Source of the DNA: Citricoccus sp. K5
GTDB lineage: Bacteria > Actinomycetota > Actinomycetes > Actinomycetales > Micrococcaceae
Length of the DNA: 64,000 nt
Direction of reading: 5' to 3'
NCBI RefSeq assembly: GCF_902506195.1
Contig: NZ_LR732817.1
Coordinates: forward strand, 1,688,909-1,752,908
Numbering within the stretch: position 1 is the first letter of the stretch; the number at the start of each line of letters is the position of its first letter. Shown here piece by piece: positions 8,640-18,400 of the stretch. The position numbers and the translations under genes are program-made. Under the pieces are notes generated by a model. That model was not told where the DNA came from and did no database searches. It was given only the letters and a program-made list of their open reading frames with translations.

Positions 8640-9338
8640 CTACTGCGCGTCCGGTGCGTCGGGGGCAGGCTGGCTCTTCACGGTGGAGGCGTAGACGTCC
8701 ACGTATTCCTGGCCGGAGAGCCGCCGGATGGCCTCCACGATCTGGTCGGTGACCTGCCGCTCCACGAATCGGTCACCCGCGCGGTCGTAGTACTCCGAGA
8801 AGTCCAGGGGCTGGCCGAAGATCATGCCCACGCGGCGGATGCTGGGGATGGTGCGGCCGATGGGCTGAACCTTGTCCGTGCCGATCATCGCAATCGGCAC
8901 CACGGGAACCCGGGCGTTCAGGGCGAGCTTGGCCACACCCAGCTTGCCCCGGTACAGCCGTCCGTCCGGACTGCGGGTGCCCTCCGGATAGATTCCCAGG
9001 AGCTTGCCGTCCTGCAACACCTCGAGGCCGGACCGGAGCGAGTCGAGCGAGGCCTTGCCGCCGGCCCTGTCCATGGGCAGCTGGTTGGTGGCCTCGAAGA
9101 ACTTCCGGGTGATCCACCCCTTGGGTCCCCTGCCCGAGAAGTACTCCTTCTTGGCCAGGAAATGCACCTGCCGGTCCAGTTGGGCCGGCATGAAGATGGA
9201 GTCGGACACCGAGAGATGGTTGCTGGCCAGGATGGCTGCCCCCTCCTCGGGCACATTGTTGAGCCCCTTGACCCAGGGGCGGAACAGGAGGTTCGTCACG
9301 GGTGCCACCACGAAGGTCTTGGCGAACCAATAGAACAC
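8640..9338 (-). CDS. 1-acyl-sn-glycerol-3-phosphate acyltransferase (PlsC family)
   Basis: Phospholipid-synthesis acyltransferase of 232 residues that should acylate lysophosphatidic acid, or a related acceptor, at the membrane. The HX4D catalytic motif is in SNHLSVSDSIF (about residues 39-49), FxxR-type acceptor region in KKEYFSGRG, and the glycerophosphate-binding block IYPEGTRSPDG at about 118-128, followed by VPVVPIAMIGT. The first 20 residues are hydrophobic and may insert in the membrane. It lies upstream of aroG as in Mycobacterium (Rv2182c). It is divergent from the esterase gene with an 81-base gap. In actinobacteria this subfamily could also acylate mannosylated lipids, so the exact substrate is open. 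Confidence 0.9.
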   Translation of the reverse strand: MFYWFAKTFVVAPVTNLLFRPWVKGLNNVPEEGAAILASNHLSVSDSIFMPAQLDRQVHFLAKKEYFSGRGPKGWITRKFFEATNQLPMDRAGGKASLDSLRSGLEVLQDGKLLGIYPEGTRSPDGRLYRGKLGVAKLALNARVPVVPIAMIGTDKVQPIGRTIPSIRRVGMIFGQPLDFSEYYDRAGDRFVERQVTDQIVEAIRRLSGQEYVDVYASTVKSQPAPDAPDAQ

Positions 9339-9407
9339 GGAAGATGAACCTCTCCTCAGACGGCGCGGAACGGCACCAGTCTAGGAGTATGGACCCACCA
9401 TGGCGGC

Positions 9408-9413
9408 TAGGCT
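9408..9413 (+). promoter_or_regulatory. -10 hexamer for a leaderless esterase mRNA
   Basis: TAGGCT ends six bases before the ATG at 9420; no Shine-Dalgarno precedes that ATG. The transcript is predicted to begin at or next to the start codon. Confidence 0.5.
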
Positions 9414-9419
9414 GGCGTG

Positions 9420-10208
9420 ATGGATCCCCTGCAGAGGCCGATGACGCTGGGCAGCGCCCCGGACGGCGTTCTGGCCCGCGGTCACGGCTCCACCGCTGTT
9501 GCGCTGTTCCACGGCTTCACCTCGGGCCCGTTCTCGGTGGCCCCGTGGGCCAAGGCCCTCGCGCAGGCCGGGGCCGACGTCGAGGTGCCCTTGCTGCCCG
9601 GCCATGGCACCCGGTGGGAGGACCTGGAACGCGTCACCGCCGCAGACTGGCGTGCCACCGCCCGCCGGACTGTCGATGACCTGCTCGCCACCCACGAGCA
9701 CGTGTTCGTGGCAGGCCTGTCCATGGGTGGCGCCCTCGCCCTCGACGCCGCAGCCCACCGGCCGGTCGCGGGGGCCGTGGTCGTGAATCCGGCCCTGCGG
9801 TTCGCCTCCGCGGCCGCGCCCCTGGCCGGGCTGCTCCGTCTCGCCGTTCGCACCGTCGCGCCCATTGCCAATGACACGGTGCGCCCCGATGCAGACGAAC
9901 GAGCCTATCCCCGCACCCCGCTGGCCGGCGTGCGCCAGATCGGCGCGCTGCAGGCGGCGGCCCGTCGCGCCCTGCCGGACATCGACTCACCGGTGCTGGC
10001 CTTCCGCTCCACCACCGACCACGTGGTGCCGCATTCCTCGATGACCGCCCTGGGGCGCGGACTCACACCGGGACTGCTGAGCGTCCGGCCGCTGTACAAC
10101 AGCTATCACGTGGCCACCCTGGACTGGGACGCCGGCCTCATCCACGACGAGTCGATCACCTTCATGGCCGCAACGGTGGACTCCCGTCACCGGGAAGGAC
10201 TGTCATGA
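9420..10208 (+). CDS. Alpha/beta-hydrolase, carboxylesterase-like
   Basis: A 262-residue serine hydrolase resembling the Est30/monoglyceride-esterase group. Visible elements are the oxyanion-loop HGFTSGP, LLPGHGTRWEDL, the nucleophile elbow GLSMGG, the acid in STTDHVVP and the base in YNSYHVATLDWD, so the Ser-Asp-His triad is complete. There is no signal peptide, so it is cytoplasmic. Start: a GTG at 9417 immediately precedes the ATG, but TAGGCT-N6 spacing favours the ATG at 9420. It overlaps the following membrane-protein gene by four bases (ATGA), so the two are translationally coupled. In related actinobacteria an esterase of this type often lies near plsC and fadD genes, suggesting lipid metabolism, but the substrate is unknown. 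Confidence 0.85.
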   Translation: MDPLQRPMTLGSAPDGVLARGHGSTAVALFHGFTSGPFSVAPWAKALAQAGADVEVPLLPGHGTRWEDLERVTAADWRATARRTVDDLLATHEHVFVAGLSMGGALALDAAAHRPVAGAVVVNPALRFASAAAPLAGLLRLAVRTVAPIANDTVRPDADERAYPRTPLAGVRQIGALQAAARRALPDIDSPVLAFRSTTDHVVPHSSMTALGRGLTPGLLSVRPLYNSYHVATLDWDAGLIHDESITFMAATVDSRHREGLS

Positions 10209-10693
10209 CTGAGCGCCGGGACGGATCTCACGGTCACGAGAACGACGGCGAAGGAGATCGCGAGGACGAGGACCAGGCTGAGATCGATCGCCAGTGGCAA
10301 CAGATCGTCGAGGGCCTCGGCCCGATTGAGCCGTCTGGGCCCGCCCCCGGACCGCCCTCGGACGAGCGGTCCGACCTCGCCTCATACTTCTCCGAGACAC
10401 CGGCGTGGGGGCCTCGGGACTACACCGTCGACGATGAGGACGAGGGTGACTTCGTCCCGCCCGACCCCCCTGCCCTGGCCACGGGACGGCCGGCGATGGT
10501 CTTGAGCGTGGTCGGACTGGTCGGCGGCCCGGCGGCTCTGCTGCTGGCCGCCCTCTTCTGGCCTGGCATTCCCGGCATCGTCGTCACGGTCCTCATCGCC
10601 GCCTTCGTGGCCGGGGCGGTCGGCTTGTTCCTGTCCCTGCCGCGGGACCAGGACCGCCGTGGCCCGTGGAACGACGACGGCGCGCAGGTCTAG
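10205..10693 (+). CDS. Small membrane protein with acidic cytoplasmic N-terminus
   Basis: 162 residues, not recognised by family. The first 95 residues are strongly acidic and Pro-rich (for example TVDDEDEGDFVPPDPP). Two adjacent hydrophobic helices follow (about MVLSVVGLVGGPAALLLAALFW and GIVVTVLIAAFVAGAVGLFL), then a short basic/acidic tail. The ATG overlaps the esterase stop by four bases, which argues that it is a real, coupled gene. A hairpin-like topology with both ends in the cytoplasm is inferred. It could be a membrane anchor or partner of the esterase. Confidence 0.7.
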   Translation: MTERRDGSHGHENDGEGDREDEDQAEIDRQWQQIVEGLGPIEPSGPAPGPPSDERSDLASYFSETPAWGPRDYTVDDEDEGDFVPPDPPALATGRPAMVLSVVGLVGGPAALLLAALFWPGIPGIVVTVLIAAFVAGAVGLFLSLPRDQDRRGPWNDDGAQV

Positions 10694-10721
10694 GGGCCCG
10701 GCAGGGTTCCGCGGTGGCGGA

Positions 10722-11837
10722 CTACCGTGCCGGCGAGGTGGCTGGACCGGATGACAGCGACCGCACGGGCCAGCCCGCGCGTTCCAGCGCAACGCCCGCT
10801 GCCCCCACCCATCCGGACCGATTGCCCAGGTGCGCGACCGAGACCGATGGCAGAGGACGGCGTCGTCCTCCGGGAAGGTGCCGGGCCAGCTCCTCTCGCG
10901 CCGGCCCGAGCAGCAACTCCCCTGCGGCGGCCACACCGCCGCCGATGACGAACCGCCCCGGATCCAGGACGGCTGCCAGCGTGGCCAGACCGCGGCCGAG
11001 CCAACGGCCGGTGACGGCCACGGCGTCGCGGCAGACCGCGTCTCCGTCCAGGGCGTCGTCGATGGTGGCCCGCGCCGAGGTCCGCCCCGCACGGGCCGCC
11101 AGGGCGTCCGCGGAGACCAACAGCTCCCAGCACCCGGAATTTCCACAGGGGCACGGCGGGCCGGCCGGGTCCATGGTCATATGCCCGAACTCACCGGCCA
11201 TGCCGTGCTGGCCGATGTCCACGGCGCCATCCCGGACCAGCGCACCACCGATCCCGGTGCCGATCGCCACCAGGACCATGCGGTCCGGGCCCGCGGCAGA
11301 CGGCACCAAGCGGGCCTCGGCCCAGGCCGCCGCGTCGGCGTCATTGATCACCGAAGGCACCGGGACCGTCCCCGGTACGTGACCGCTCGGCCCTCCGGGT
11401 GCCAGGGGGAGCCCGGTGAGGTCGGACAGCGCCCGGGAGAGGTCCTGCGGCAGGGCGCGGTCACGCCATCCGCCCAGGTGCGGGCTGAACACCGAATGAC
11501 CGCTGTGCGGATCTATCCAGGCCGCGGCGGACAAGCCCCAAACGACGGGGAGGCCGGGCCAGCGGGAGCGGAGTCGGCCGTACTGGTCCCGGGCTATGGC
11601 GGCACACAGGTCGGACAAGGCGTCTCCGTCAGATTCGACCTGGTGTTCGATCCGGAATTCGGCGGCCTCGATCGCGGAGCCCTGGCCACCCGGCAGGACC
11701 GTCCCGGTCACGTCCGTCCCGGTCAGGGTCCCGTCAACGGTCAGCACCACCGTTCCAGCCTTCACGGCGCCCCCGCCCACGTCCAGGCCGATGGCAGCGG
11801 CGACCGGAACACTGCCAGCCCGAGCCACGTCACCCAC
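10722..11837 (-). CDS. ROK-family sugar kinase (glucokinase-like)
   Basis: Cytoplasmic kinase of 371 residues. N-terminal phosphate loop AAIGLDVGGGAVKAG; catalytic region with INDADAAAWAEA; second phosphate loop VAIGTGIGGALV; the glucose-binding GEFGHMTMD; and the ROK zinc site CPCGNSGCWE. These fit a polyphosphate/ATP glucokinase or other ROK hexokinase rather than a ROK repressor, because no N-terminal helix-turn-helix is present. The GTG at 11837 has AGGGG nine bases upstream. The variable insert between the lobes (GGQGSAIEAAEFRIEHQVESDG region) is longer than usual. It is divergent from the fadD-like gene, sharing a 263-base regulatory gap. Confidence 0.85.
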   Translation of the reverse strand: MGDVARAGSVPVAAAIGLDVGGGAVKAGTVVLTVDGTLTGTDVTGTVLPGGQGSAIEAAEFRIEHQVESDGDALSDLCAAIARDQYGRLRSRWPGLPVVWGLSAAAWIDPHSGHSVFSPHLGGWRDRALPQDLSRALSDLTGLPLAPGGPSGHVPGTVPVPSVINDADAAAWAEARLVPSAAGPDRMVLVAIGTGIGGALVRDGAVDIGQHGMAGEFGHMTMDPAGPPCPCGNSGCWELLVSADALAARAGRTSARATIDDALDGDAVCRDAVAVTGRWLGRGLATLAAVLDPGRFVIGGGVAAAGELLLGPAREELARHLPGGRRRPLPSVSVAHLGNRSGWVGAAGVALERAGWPVRSLSSGPATSPAR

Positions 11838-11941
11838 GTCCAGATCCCCTTCGGTCCTCAGCCTGATCCCCCGGTCTCCCGGTGTTCCCGCCCCAGCCAG
11901 TGCTCCGGGTACACCGACACGGTACGGCCTCGCACCAAAAG

Positions 11942-11958
11942 TTACCGACGGGTAGTAT
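11942..11958 (+). promoter_or_regulatory. Putative operator overlapping a -10 hexamer before the acyl-CoA ligase
   Basis: TTACCGACGGGTA (11942-11954) is an imperfect inverted repeat (TACC/GGTA arms). It overlaps TAGTAT (11953-11958), a good -10 for the ligase gene that would give a leader of about 135 bases. A TetR-type fatty-acid repressor would be a reasonable guess, but no such regulator is nearby. Confidence 0.35.
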
Positions 11959-11967
11959 CATTACGAT

Positions 11968-11983
11968 TGTGGTACAGGCCACA
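11968..11983. promoter_or_regulatory. CRP/GlxR-geometry inverted repeat
   Basis: TGTGG-TACAGG-CCACA has perfect 5-bp arms with the six-base spacer of the CRP/GlxR consensus TGTGA-N6-TCACA. It lies between the ROK kinase and the acyl-CoA ligase. The neighbouring ACACCGGTGT is also a perfect palindrome. Confidence 0.4.
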
Positions 11984-12100
11984 CCGGTGTCGGCCTTGTC
12001 CTGTAAGGTCAAAAGTCCCGGGCACCCCCGCCCGGACCGGTCGGCACCGAAGAGCGCCACATCGACACACAGCGGCACCGCCAAGCACCAGGAGCGCACG

Positions 12101-13918
12101 TTGAAGGAATACATTACCCCTCCCACGGTCCAGGTCCCCCAGGAGACGAACATCACCGATCTCCTCGAACAACAGGTCCTGGCTGATCCCCATCGTCCGC
12201 TGTTCGCCCGTCAGGCCGCACCGGGCCAGTGGACCGATGTCAGTTCCTCCGCCTTCCATGAGGATGTCCGCACCTTAGCCCGTGGTCTGGCCGCCGCCGG
12301 GCTCGAGGCCGGGGACCGGATCGGGATCATGTCCCCCACGCGCTACGAGTGGACCCTCGTGGACTTCGCCATCTGGTACGCCGGGGCGGTGACGGTCCCC
12401 ATCTACGAGACCTCCTCCCCCAGCCAGGTGGCCTGGATCGTCTCGGATGCCAACGTGCGTGCCGTCATCTGCGAGACGGCCCGCCACCGCACGGTGGTGG
12501 AGACGGCCATCCGTCAGGAACAGCTCGATCCCCTGGTGGACAGCTGGCTGATCGAGGCTGACGGACTGGACGAATTGCGCTCCCTGGCGGCCCGGGGACC
12601 GGACGAGGACGTCATGGAGTCTCGCCGCACCGCCGCCGACCTCCCCGATCTGGCCACCATCATCTACACCTCGGGCACCACCGGGAAGCCCAAGGGCTGT
12701 GAACTCACCCACGGCAACTTCGCCGAGCTCAGCCTGCAGGCGCTCGGGACGGACCTGGCCGGGATCGTCAATCCCCGCTCCAGCACCGTCATGTTCATCC
12801 CCCTGGCGCACGTCTTCGCCCGGTTCATCTCCGTGCTGGCGCTGGCCGCTGGCGCCAAGGTGGGGCACACCTCGGACATCAAACAGCTGGTGCCGGACCT
12901 GCAGTCCTTCAAGCCGACCTTCCTGTTGGCCGTCCCCCGCGTCTTCGAGAAGGTGTACAACTCGGCCCAGCTGAAGGCGGAGACGGGCGGCAAGGGAAAG
13001 ATCTTCGCTGCCGGGGCACAGACCGCCATCGACTATTCGAAGGCCCTGTCCGACGGCAAGGTCCCCCTCGTGCTCCGCGCGAAGCACGCGCTCTTCGGCA
13101 AACTGCTGTACGGCAAGATCCGTGATGCCATGGGCGGGCAGGTCGCGCATGCCGTGTCCGGTGGCGGCCCCCTCGGCGCTCGTCTGGGCCACTTCTTTCG
13201 CGGCATCGGCGTCAACATCATGGAGGGTTACGGCCTGACCGAGACCACCGCGCCGGTCACCGTGAACGTGCCCAGCGCGGTGAGGATCGGCACGGTGGGC
13301 AAGCCCCTGCCGGGCAACGGTGTCCGCATCGCCGACGACGGCGAGATCCTCGCCCAGGGCGTCTGCCTGATGCGCGCTTACCACAACCGGCCGGATGTCA
13401 CCGAGAAGGAGATTGTGGACGGCTGGTTCCACACCGGGGACATCGGTTCACTGGACGATGACGGCTACCTGACGATCACCGGCCGCAAGAAGGAGATCAT
13501 CGTCACGGCCTCCGGCAAGAACGTGGTGCCGGCCGTCCTGGAGGACCAAGTCCGTGCGGACGCCCTCGTCTCGCAGTGCGTGGTGGTCGGCGACAACCGC
13601 CCGTTCGTGGCGGCGCTGGTGACCCTGGACGCGGAGATCCTGCCGGGTTGGCTCCAACAGCACGGGATCGCGGCAGACACTCCGGTGGAGGAACTGGCCA
13701 CGCATCCGGTGGTGGTGGAGCATGTGCAGTCCGTGGTGGACAAGTCCAACCAGTCGGTGTCCCAGGCGGAGTCCATCCGAGCCTTCCGCATCGCCCCGGT
13801 GGACTTCTCCATCGAGTCCGGCCAGCTGACCCCATCACTGAAGATCAAGCGCAACGTGGTGCTGAAGGATTTCGACGGCCTGGTCGAGGAGATCTACTCG
13901 GCGCCCAAACCCGCGTAG
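12101..13918 (+). CDS. fadD15: Long-chain fatty-acid-CoA ligase (FadD15-like)
   Basis: AMP-forming ligase of about 605 residues that activates fatty acids to acyl-CoA. ATP-loop IIYTSGTTGKPKGCELTH at about 188-205, adenylate motif GYGLTETTAPVTVN near 376, GWFHTGDIG near 441, and GRKKEIIVTASGKNVVP near 460 including the flexible-hinge region. The TTG at 12101 is chosen because AGGAG ends six bases before it and the resulting N-terminus (MKEYITPPTVQVPQ) matches the usual length of the family; the open frame further upstream has no family similarity. FadD15 (Rv2187) occupies the equivalent place in mycobacteria. It converges on mycothione reductase with only three bases between the stops. Confidence 0.92.
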   Translation: MKEYITPPTVQVPQETNITDLLEQQVLADPHRPLFARQAAPGQWTDVSSSAFHEDVRTLARGLAAAGLEAGDRIGIMSPTRYEWTLVDFAIWYAGAVTVPIYETSSPSQVAWIVSDANVRAVICETARHRTVVETAIRQEQLDPLVDSWLIEADGLDELRSLAARGPDEDVMESRRTAADLPDLATIIYTSGTTGKPKGCELTHGNFAELSLQALGTDLAGIVNPRSSTVMFIPLAHVFARFISVLALAAGAKVGHTSDIKQLVPDLQSFKPTFLLAVPRVFEKVYNSAQLKAETGGKGKIFAAGAQTAIDYSKALSDGKVPLVLRAKHALFGKLLYGKIRDAMGGQVAHAVSGGGPLGARLGHFFRGIGVNIMEGYGLTETTAPVTVNVPSAVRIGTVGKPLPGNGVRIADDGEILAQGVCLMRAYHNRPDVTEKEIVDGWFHTGDIGSLDDDGYLTITGRKKEIIVTASGKNVVPAVLEDQVRADALVSQCVVVGDNRPFVAALVTLDAEILPGWLQQHGIAADTPVEELATHPVVVEHVQSVVDKSNQSVSQAESIRAFRIAPVDFSIESGQLTPSLKIKRNVVLKDFDGLVEEIYSAPKPA

Positions 13919-13921
13919 GGC

Positions 13922-15352
13922 CTACACGATTCCGCTGTCCGGAACCTCCAGGCCCAGTAACGCGTTCTCCACGACCTCACTCAGGGCCGGGTGGATCCAG
14001 TACTGGCCGCGGGCCAGGGTATGGGCATCCACGCCGAAACTCATGGCCTGCACGAGCAGCTGGATGAGGTTCGGGGCCTCATGGCCGATGAGGTGTGCCC
14101 CGATCAGCTGCCCGCTCTGGCGGTCGGCGATGAGCTTGCACAGGCCGGTGGTGTCCTCCATGGCCCAGCCATAGGCGACGTCTCCATACTCCTGCACCTT
14201 GACGCTGATGCGCTCACGTCCGTATTCGGCCACCGCCTGGGCCTCGGTCAGCCCGGCTGATCCGATCTGCGGCCTCGTGAACACGGCGGAGGGAACAGGG
14301 CCGAGCGTATTGGCCCGCAGGTCGTCCGGATGTTCCAGGTTGTGGGAGACGATCCGCTGATCGTGGTTGGCCACGTGCTTGAGCTGGTGCTCACTGGAGA
14401 TGTCCCCCAGCGCCCACAGCCCCGGAACCGGCGCTCCGCCAGAGAGCAGCCGTTGGTACTCGTCCACCACCAGCCGGCCGTCGCCGTGCACGTCAAGGCC
14501 GGCGGAGGCCGGGTCCAGCCGGTCGGTGTTCGGCGTCCGCCCCTGGGCCACGAGGACCGCCTCGGCGTCGATCACCATCGTGGCGCCCTCCGGCCCCACG
14601 AGATGAACCGCCACCCACCCGGACTCCGCCTCCTCGATCCGGGACAGGGTCCATCCGGTCTCGAGCCGCCATTGCCGGGAGGCCAGCTCGGTGAACCGCT
14701 CCGAGATCGTCTCGTCATGGGTGCGCAGCAACTGCGAGGACCTGTTGACCTGGACCACCGAGGAGCCGAGGCCGGAGAAGATCGCCGCGAACTCGGCGGC
14801 GATGAACCCTCCGCCGAGCACCACCAGCGTCTCGGGCAGTTTCGACAGCCGCATGATCGAATCCGAGGTGTGCACCTGTGGCAGGTCGATGCCCGGGACG
14901 TCCGGCCGCACCGGCCGTGATCCCGCGGCCACCACGATGGTCTCCGATTCCAGGACCCGCCCACTCGCCGTCGTCAGCTGGTGGGTGCCGGTGAACCGGC
15001 TCTCCTCGGTGATGACGGTGGTGTGTTCGAGTTCCTGGTCGCGGTACCGGAAGCCTCCCGCAGAGATCGCGTCGATCCGGGAGAAGATGCGGTCCCGGAT
15101 TCCGGCCCAGTCCGTCGAGCCGAGCTCCAGGTCCACGCCCAGCCGTCCTGACTCTGCTGGGACGGCCGCCAAGGAGGCCGGGTACGCGAACATCTTCGTG
15201 GGGATGCAGCCGACGTTGAGGCAGGTGCCACCGAAGTCCCCGGCATCGATGATCGCCACCCGCCGGTCGTCCCAGTAGGGGGTGACCAGCGAGTTGCCGG
15301 AGCCGGAGCCGATGATGATCAGGTCAAACGATGAGATGGTGTCGGTGCCCAT
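13922..15352 (-). CDS. mtr: Mycothione reductase
   Basis: FAD/NADPH-dependent disulfide reductase of 476 residues that returns mycothione to mycothiol in the cytoplasm. FAD motif LIIIGSGSGNS (about 11-21), redox-active disulfide CLNVGC (C44 and C49), NADPH motif VVLGGGFIAAEFA, FAD-ribityl motif LWALGDIS and the C-terminal catalytic base in HPALSEVVENALLGL. The GSGSGNS N-terminal pattern separates it from lipoamide dehydrogenase, which it otherwise resembles. The ATG at 15352 is preceded by TAGGCT (15359-15364) exactly six bases upstream, a predicted leaderless start. Its presence implies mycothiol as the main thiol of the host. Confidence 0.93.
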   Translation of the reverse strand: MGTDTISSFDLIIIGSGSGNSLVTPYWDDRRVAIIDAGDFGGTCLNVGCIPTKMFAYPASLAAVPAESGRLGVDLELGSTDWAGIRDRIFSRIDAISAGGFRYRDQELEHTTVITEESRFTGTHQLTTASGRVLESETIVVAAGSRPVRPDVPGIDLPQVHTSDSIMRLSKLPETLVVLGGGFIAAEFAAIFSGLGSSVVQVNRSSQLLRTHDETISERFTELASRQWRLETGWTLSRIEEAESGWVAVHLVGPEGATMVIDAEAVLVAQGRTPNTDRLDPASAGLDVHGDGRLVVDEYQRLLSGGAPVPGLWALGDISSEHQLKHVANHDQRIVSHNLEHPDDLRANTLGPVPSAVFTRPQIGSAGLTEAQAVAEYGRERISVKVQEYGDVAYGWAMEDTTGLCKLIADRQSGQLIGAHLIGHEAPNLIQLLVQAMSFGVDAHTLARGQYWIHPALSEVVENALLGLEVPDSGIV

Positions 15353-15413
15353 GGTCCCAGCCTACGGTCCACGGGCACCGTCCCCGGCCTGATCTCGCCC
15401 GGCGTCGCCGGTG

Positions 15414-18400
15414 TCAGCCCACGACGAGGAGCAGGTCGCCACCCTCCACCGGGGTGGTCCCGCTCAGCACCACGCGGGACACGGTCCCGCCAGCCTGGGC
15501 CGTGATGGCCGCCTCCATCTTCATGGCCTCGATGGTGGCTACGGTGGCGCCGGCCTCCACCGCATCGCCCTCGGCGACGTTGACTGTCACGACTCCGGCG
15601 AACGGTGCGGCGACATGACCGGTGGCCGCGGGGTCCGCCTTCTCGGCGGCACGGGCCGTCGATTCCACGGAGCGGTCCCGGACCGTGATCTGGCGCGCCT
15701 GCCCGTTCAGGGTCACCATGACGGGCCGCAGACCCTTGGCATCGGGCTCGCCGATCGCCTGCAGCGTGGCCAGCAGGCGGACGCCCTTGCCCAGGGAGAT
15801 GACGTGCTCCTGCCCCGTCACCATCCCGTAGAGCCAATCGCGGGTGTGGAGTACCGAAGTGTCTCCGAACTCGTCCCGGTTGGCCTCGAACTCCTGCGTG
15901 GGGCCCGGGAACAGGAGCCGGTTGAGCGTCGCCTGGCGTGGGGCGCCGGGCTCGGCCAACGACGCGCGGTCCTCAGCTGAGAGCTCGGCCTCCGGACGGC
16001 GCTGGCCCCGGTTCTGCAGGGCCCGGCTGCGGAACGGTTCGGGCCAGCCTCCGGGAGGGTCGCCCAGCTCACCGGACAGGAAACCGATCACGGAGTCGGG
16101 AACGTCGAAGTCCTGCGGGTTCTCGGCGAAGGCCGCGGGGTCCACGTCCATTCCGACCAGCTGGAGGGCGAGGTCGCCGACCACCTTGGAGCTGGGGGTG
16201 ACCTTGACGATGTTCCCCAGCATCGCGTTGGCCGCCTCGTACATCTTCTCGATCTGCTCGAAACGGTCCCCCAGGCCCAGGGCGATCGCCTGCTGGCGCA
16301 GGTTGGAGAGCTGACCGCCGGGGATCTCGTGGCGGTACACGCGTCCGGTGGGTGCCGAGAGCCCGGATTCGAAGGGCCGGTAGATCTCCCGGATCGTCTC
16401 CCAGTACGGCTCGAGTCCCGCGGCGTGGTCCAGTCCCAGTCCGGTGTCCCGCTCCCCGTGCTCCAGTGCGGCGACGAGGGCTGACATCGGTACCTGGCTG
16501 GTGGTGCCGGCCATGGAGGCCACGGCGGTGTCCACGGCGTCGACTCCGGCCTCGGCCGCGGCCAACAGGGTCGCCAGTTGGCCACCCGCGGTGTCATGCG
16601 TGTGCAGGTGCACCGGAAGGTCGAACTCGCTGCGCAGGGCGCCGACCAGTTCCTTGGCGGCCTGGGGTCGCAGCAGTCCGGCCATGTCCTTGATGGCCAG
16701 GACGTGCGCGCCGGCGTCCACCATCTGCCGGGCGAGCCCCAGGTAGTAGTCGAGCGTGTACAGCTCCTCGGCCGGATCCAGCAGGTTGCCCGTGTAGCAC
16801 AGGGCCGCCTCCGCGACGGCGGTCCCGGTGGCCCGGACCGCCTCGATGGCGGGCGCGATCTGGCCGACGTCGTTCAGGGCGTCGAAGATGCGGAAGATGT
16901 CCACGCCGGTGTCCGCCGCCTCCTGCACGAAGGCGTTGGTCACCTCGACCGGGTACGGGGTGTATCCCACCGTGTTGCGGCCGCGCAGCAGCATCTGCAG
17001 CGGGATGTTCGGCAGCTCCTCCCGCAGCAGCCGCAGCCGGGCCCACGGGTCCTCGGCCAGGAAGCGCAGCGCGACGTCATAGGTGGCCCCGCCCCAGGCC
17101 TCGACGGAGAGCAGCCCCGGCAGGGTGTGGGCGACGGCCGGCGCGGCAGCCAGCAAGTCCCGCGTACGGACCCTGGTGGCCAGCAGCGACTGGTGGGCAT
17201 CGCGGAAGGTGGTGTCCGTGACGGCCAGTTCGGTGCGGGAACGCAGCTCCGCGGCGAAGCCCTCCGGCCCCTGCTCCAACAGCACCTGCCGCCATCCGGC
17301 CGGTGGCTGGCTGGACGACGGGCCGTCAAAGGGGCTGCGGTCAGGCTCCTCGGACTTGTCCCCGGGGAAGTGCGGCAGCTTGTCCCGGGGATCGATCCCG
17401 TCCACCCGTGGTCCGTGCGGCTGGTTCACGGTGACGTCGGCCAGGTACTGCAGGGCCTTGGAACCGCGGTTCTGGCTGCGGTTCACCTGGGCCAGCTCGG
17501 GGTGTGCGTCGATGAAGTCGGTGGCCACGTCCCCGGCCACGAAGGTCGGGTCGTCCAGCACGTTCATCAGGAAGGGGATGTTGGTGGCGACCCCGCGCAC
17601 ACGGAACTCGGCCAGGGCGCGCCGGGTGCGGCGCACCGCCGTCGGGTAGTCGCGGCCGCGGCAGCTGAGCTTGACGAGCATCGAGTCGAAGTGCGGACTG
17701 ATCTCGGCTCCGGTGTAGATGGTGCCGCCGTCCAGCCGGACACCGGAACCGCCGGCCGAGCGGTAGGCGGTGATGGTGCCGGTGTCCGGACGGAAGCCGT
17801 TCGACGGGTCCTCGGTGGTGATACGGCACTGCATCGCGGCCCCACGGATCCGCAGGTCCTCCTGGTGGATGCCGAGTTCCTCCAGACTGTGCCCCGCCGC
17901 GATCCGCAGCTGGGAGGCCACGAGGTCCACGTCCGTGATCTCCTCGGTGACCGTGTGCTCCACCTGGATACGGGGATTCATCTCGATGAACACGTGCTGC
18001 CCGGCCCGCTCACCGGCGGTGTCCACAAGGAACTCGACCGTGCCGGCGTTGACGTAGTCCATGGCCCGGGCGAACTTCACCGCGTCGGCATACAGCGCCT
18101 GCCGGATGGACTCGTCCAGATTGGGGGCCGGCGCGATCTCGATGACCTTCTGGTGGCGCCGCTGCATGGAACAGTCACGTTCGAAGAGGTGGACCGTCTC
18201 CCCCGTCGCGTCGGCCAGCACCTGCACCTCGATGTGCCGGGGCCGCAGAACGGCCTGCTCCAGGAACATCGTGGGATCACCGAAGGCCGTCTCGGCCTCG
18301 CGCATGGCCGCGTTCAGGGCGTCCGGCAGGTCTGCCGGGGTCTCGACCCGGCGCATGCCACGGCCGCCGCCGCCGGCAACGGCCTTGACGAAGATCGGGA

